Source: Candidatus Galloscillospira excrementavium
GTDB lineage: Bacteria > Bacillota > Clostridia > Oscillospirales > Oscillospiraceae
Reading direction: 5' to 3'
DNA: 6,655 nt
Assembly: GCA_018711785.1 (NCBI GenBank)
Contig: DVHW01000215.1
Span: 1 to 6,655 of the forward strand
Shown: in pieces, positions 6,587 through 6,655 of the stretch
Numbering within the stretch: the stretch's first letter is position 1
Layout of the letters: each line of letters starts with the position of its first letter
Made by a program: the position numbers and the translations under genes
The notes under the pieces: generated by a model
Told to the model about the DNA's origin: nothing
The model's database searches: none
Seen by the model: the letters and a program-made list of their open reading frames with translations, nothing else

Positions 6587-6593
6587 CCCCCTT
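6587..6593 (-). promoter_or_regulatory. Ribosome binding site that fixes the TTG start of hisZ
   Basis: AAGGGGG on the minus strand ends 7 nt before a TTG codon at 6577-6579. No ATG or GTG sits at a suitable distance, and the protein alignment (MKYIINTPEGTRD, the usual HisZ/HisRS-like N-terminus) starts exactly there. This supports TTG as the real start. Confidence 0.8.
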
Positions 6594-6616
6594 GTTACTT
6601 TATCACTTTACCACGC

Positions 6617-6631
6617 TAATATACTATATCA
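6617..6631. promoter_or_regulatory. Imperfect palindrome over the -10 element, possible operator
   Basis: Fifteen bases, TGATATA-G-TATATTA on the minus strand, form an inverted repeat in which six of seven arm positions pair around a single central base at 6624. It covers the -10 hexamer and part of the spacer, where a repressor would block RNA polymerase. A+T-rich promoter DNA often produces such symmetry by chance, and I do not recognise it as the site of a named regulator. This is only a candidate operator. Confidence 0.25.
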
Positions 6632-6646
6632 TTCGCTTTCTGTCAA
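6618..6646 (-). promoter_or_regulatory. Sigma-A-type promoter of the his operon
   Basis: Read on the minus strand there is a perfect -35 hexamer TTGACA (6641-6646), a spacer of exactly 17 bp, and a -10 hexamer TATATT (6618-6623), one base from TATAAT. It lies in an A+T-rich patch in an otherwise G+C-rich window. Transcription would start at about 6611-6612, giving a leader of roughly 32 nt before the hisZ start codon. The leader is too short for a T-box, a leader peptide with a His-codon run, or an attenuator. Only nine bases lie between the -35 and the window edge, so upstream elements cannot be judged. This is the only strong promoter I see for the nine genes. Confidence 0.87.
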
Positions 6647-6655
6647 GAGAAATTC

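Noticed and set aside
1..6655. Mobile elements, CRISPR arrays, tRNA or rRNA genes, defence systems
   Set aside because: The window is filled by nine housekeeping genes with no repeats, integrase or transposase sequence, or RNA gene signatures.

Overview
The window holds one complete histidine-biosynthesis operon, all on the minus strand and read from right to left: promoter, hisZ, hisG, hisD, hisB, hisH, hisA, hisF, hisI, hisE, terminator. About 97% of the bases are coding. Nothing convincing is encoded on the plus strand. The gene order matches the well-known Bacillus subtilis arrangement (hisZGDBHAFI), except that hisI and hisE, fused in B. subtilis, are two overlapping genes here. A HisZ/short-HisG pair, a monofunctional HisB, very high G+C (about two thirds by eye) and strong AGGAGG-type ribosome binding sites together suggest a high-GC Firmicute, for example an Oscillospiraceae-like gut clostridium. 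That taxonomic guess is inference and cannot be confirmed from this window.

Layout. Positions 6594-6655 are A+T-rich and contain a near-consensus sigma-A promoter (TTGACA, 17 bp, TATATT). The predicted leader is only about 32 nt. hisZ starts at a TTG behind AAGGGGG. The genes are packed very tightly: 4-nt overlaps at Z/G, G/D, H/A, F/I and I/E, a 7-nt overlap at A/F, an 11-nt gap at D/B and a 2-nt gap at B/H. Ten bases after hisE is a perfect 12-bp G+C-rich hairpin with a T tract, oriented to end this transcript. Positions 1-59 are A+T-rich and contain nothing I can recognise.

Function. HisZ+HisG join PRPP and ATP (step 1). HisE and HisI hydrolyse the product (steps 2-3), and HisA isomerises it (step 4). 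HisH+HisF form imidazole glycerol phosphate and AICAR (step 5), HisB dehydrates it (step 6), and HisD does the last two oxidations. Two steps have no gene here: the HisC aminotransferase and a histidinol-phosphate phosphatase, which must lie elsewhere if the pathway is complete. Key catalytic residues are intact in every gene I checked, so the operon looks functional. This is an ordinary biosynthetic region. I found no evidence of a new system, and the findings below are modest points about regulation, starts and protein ends.
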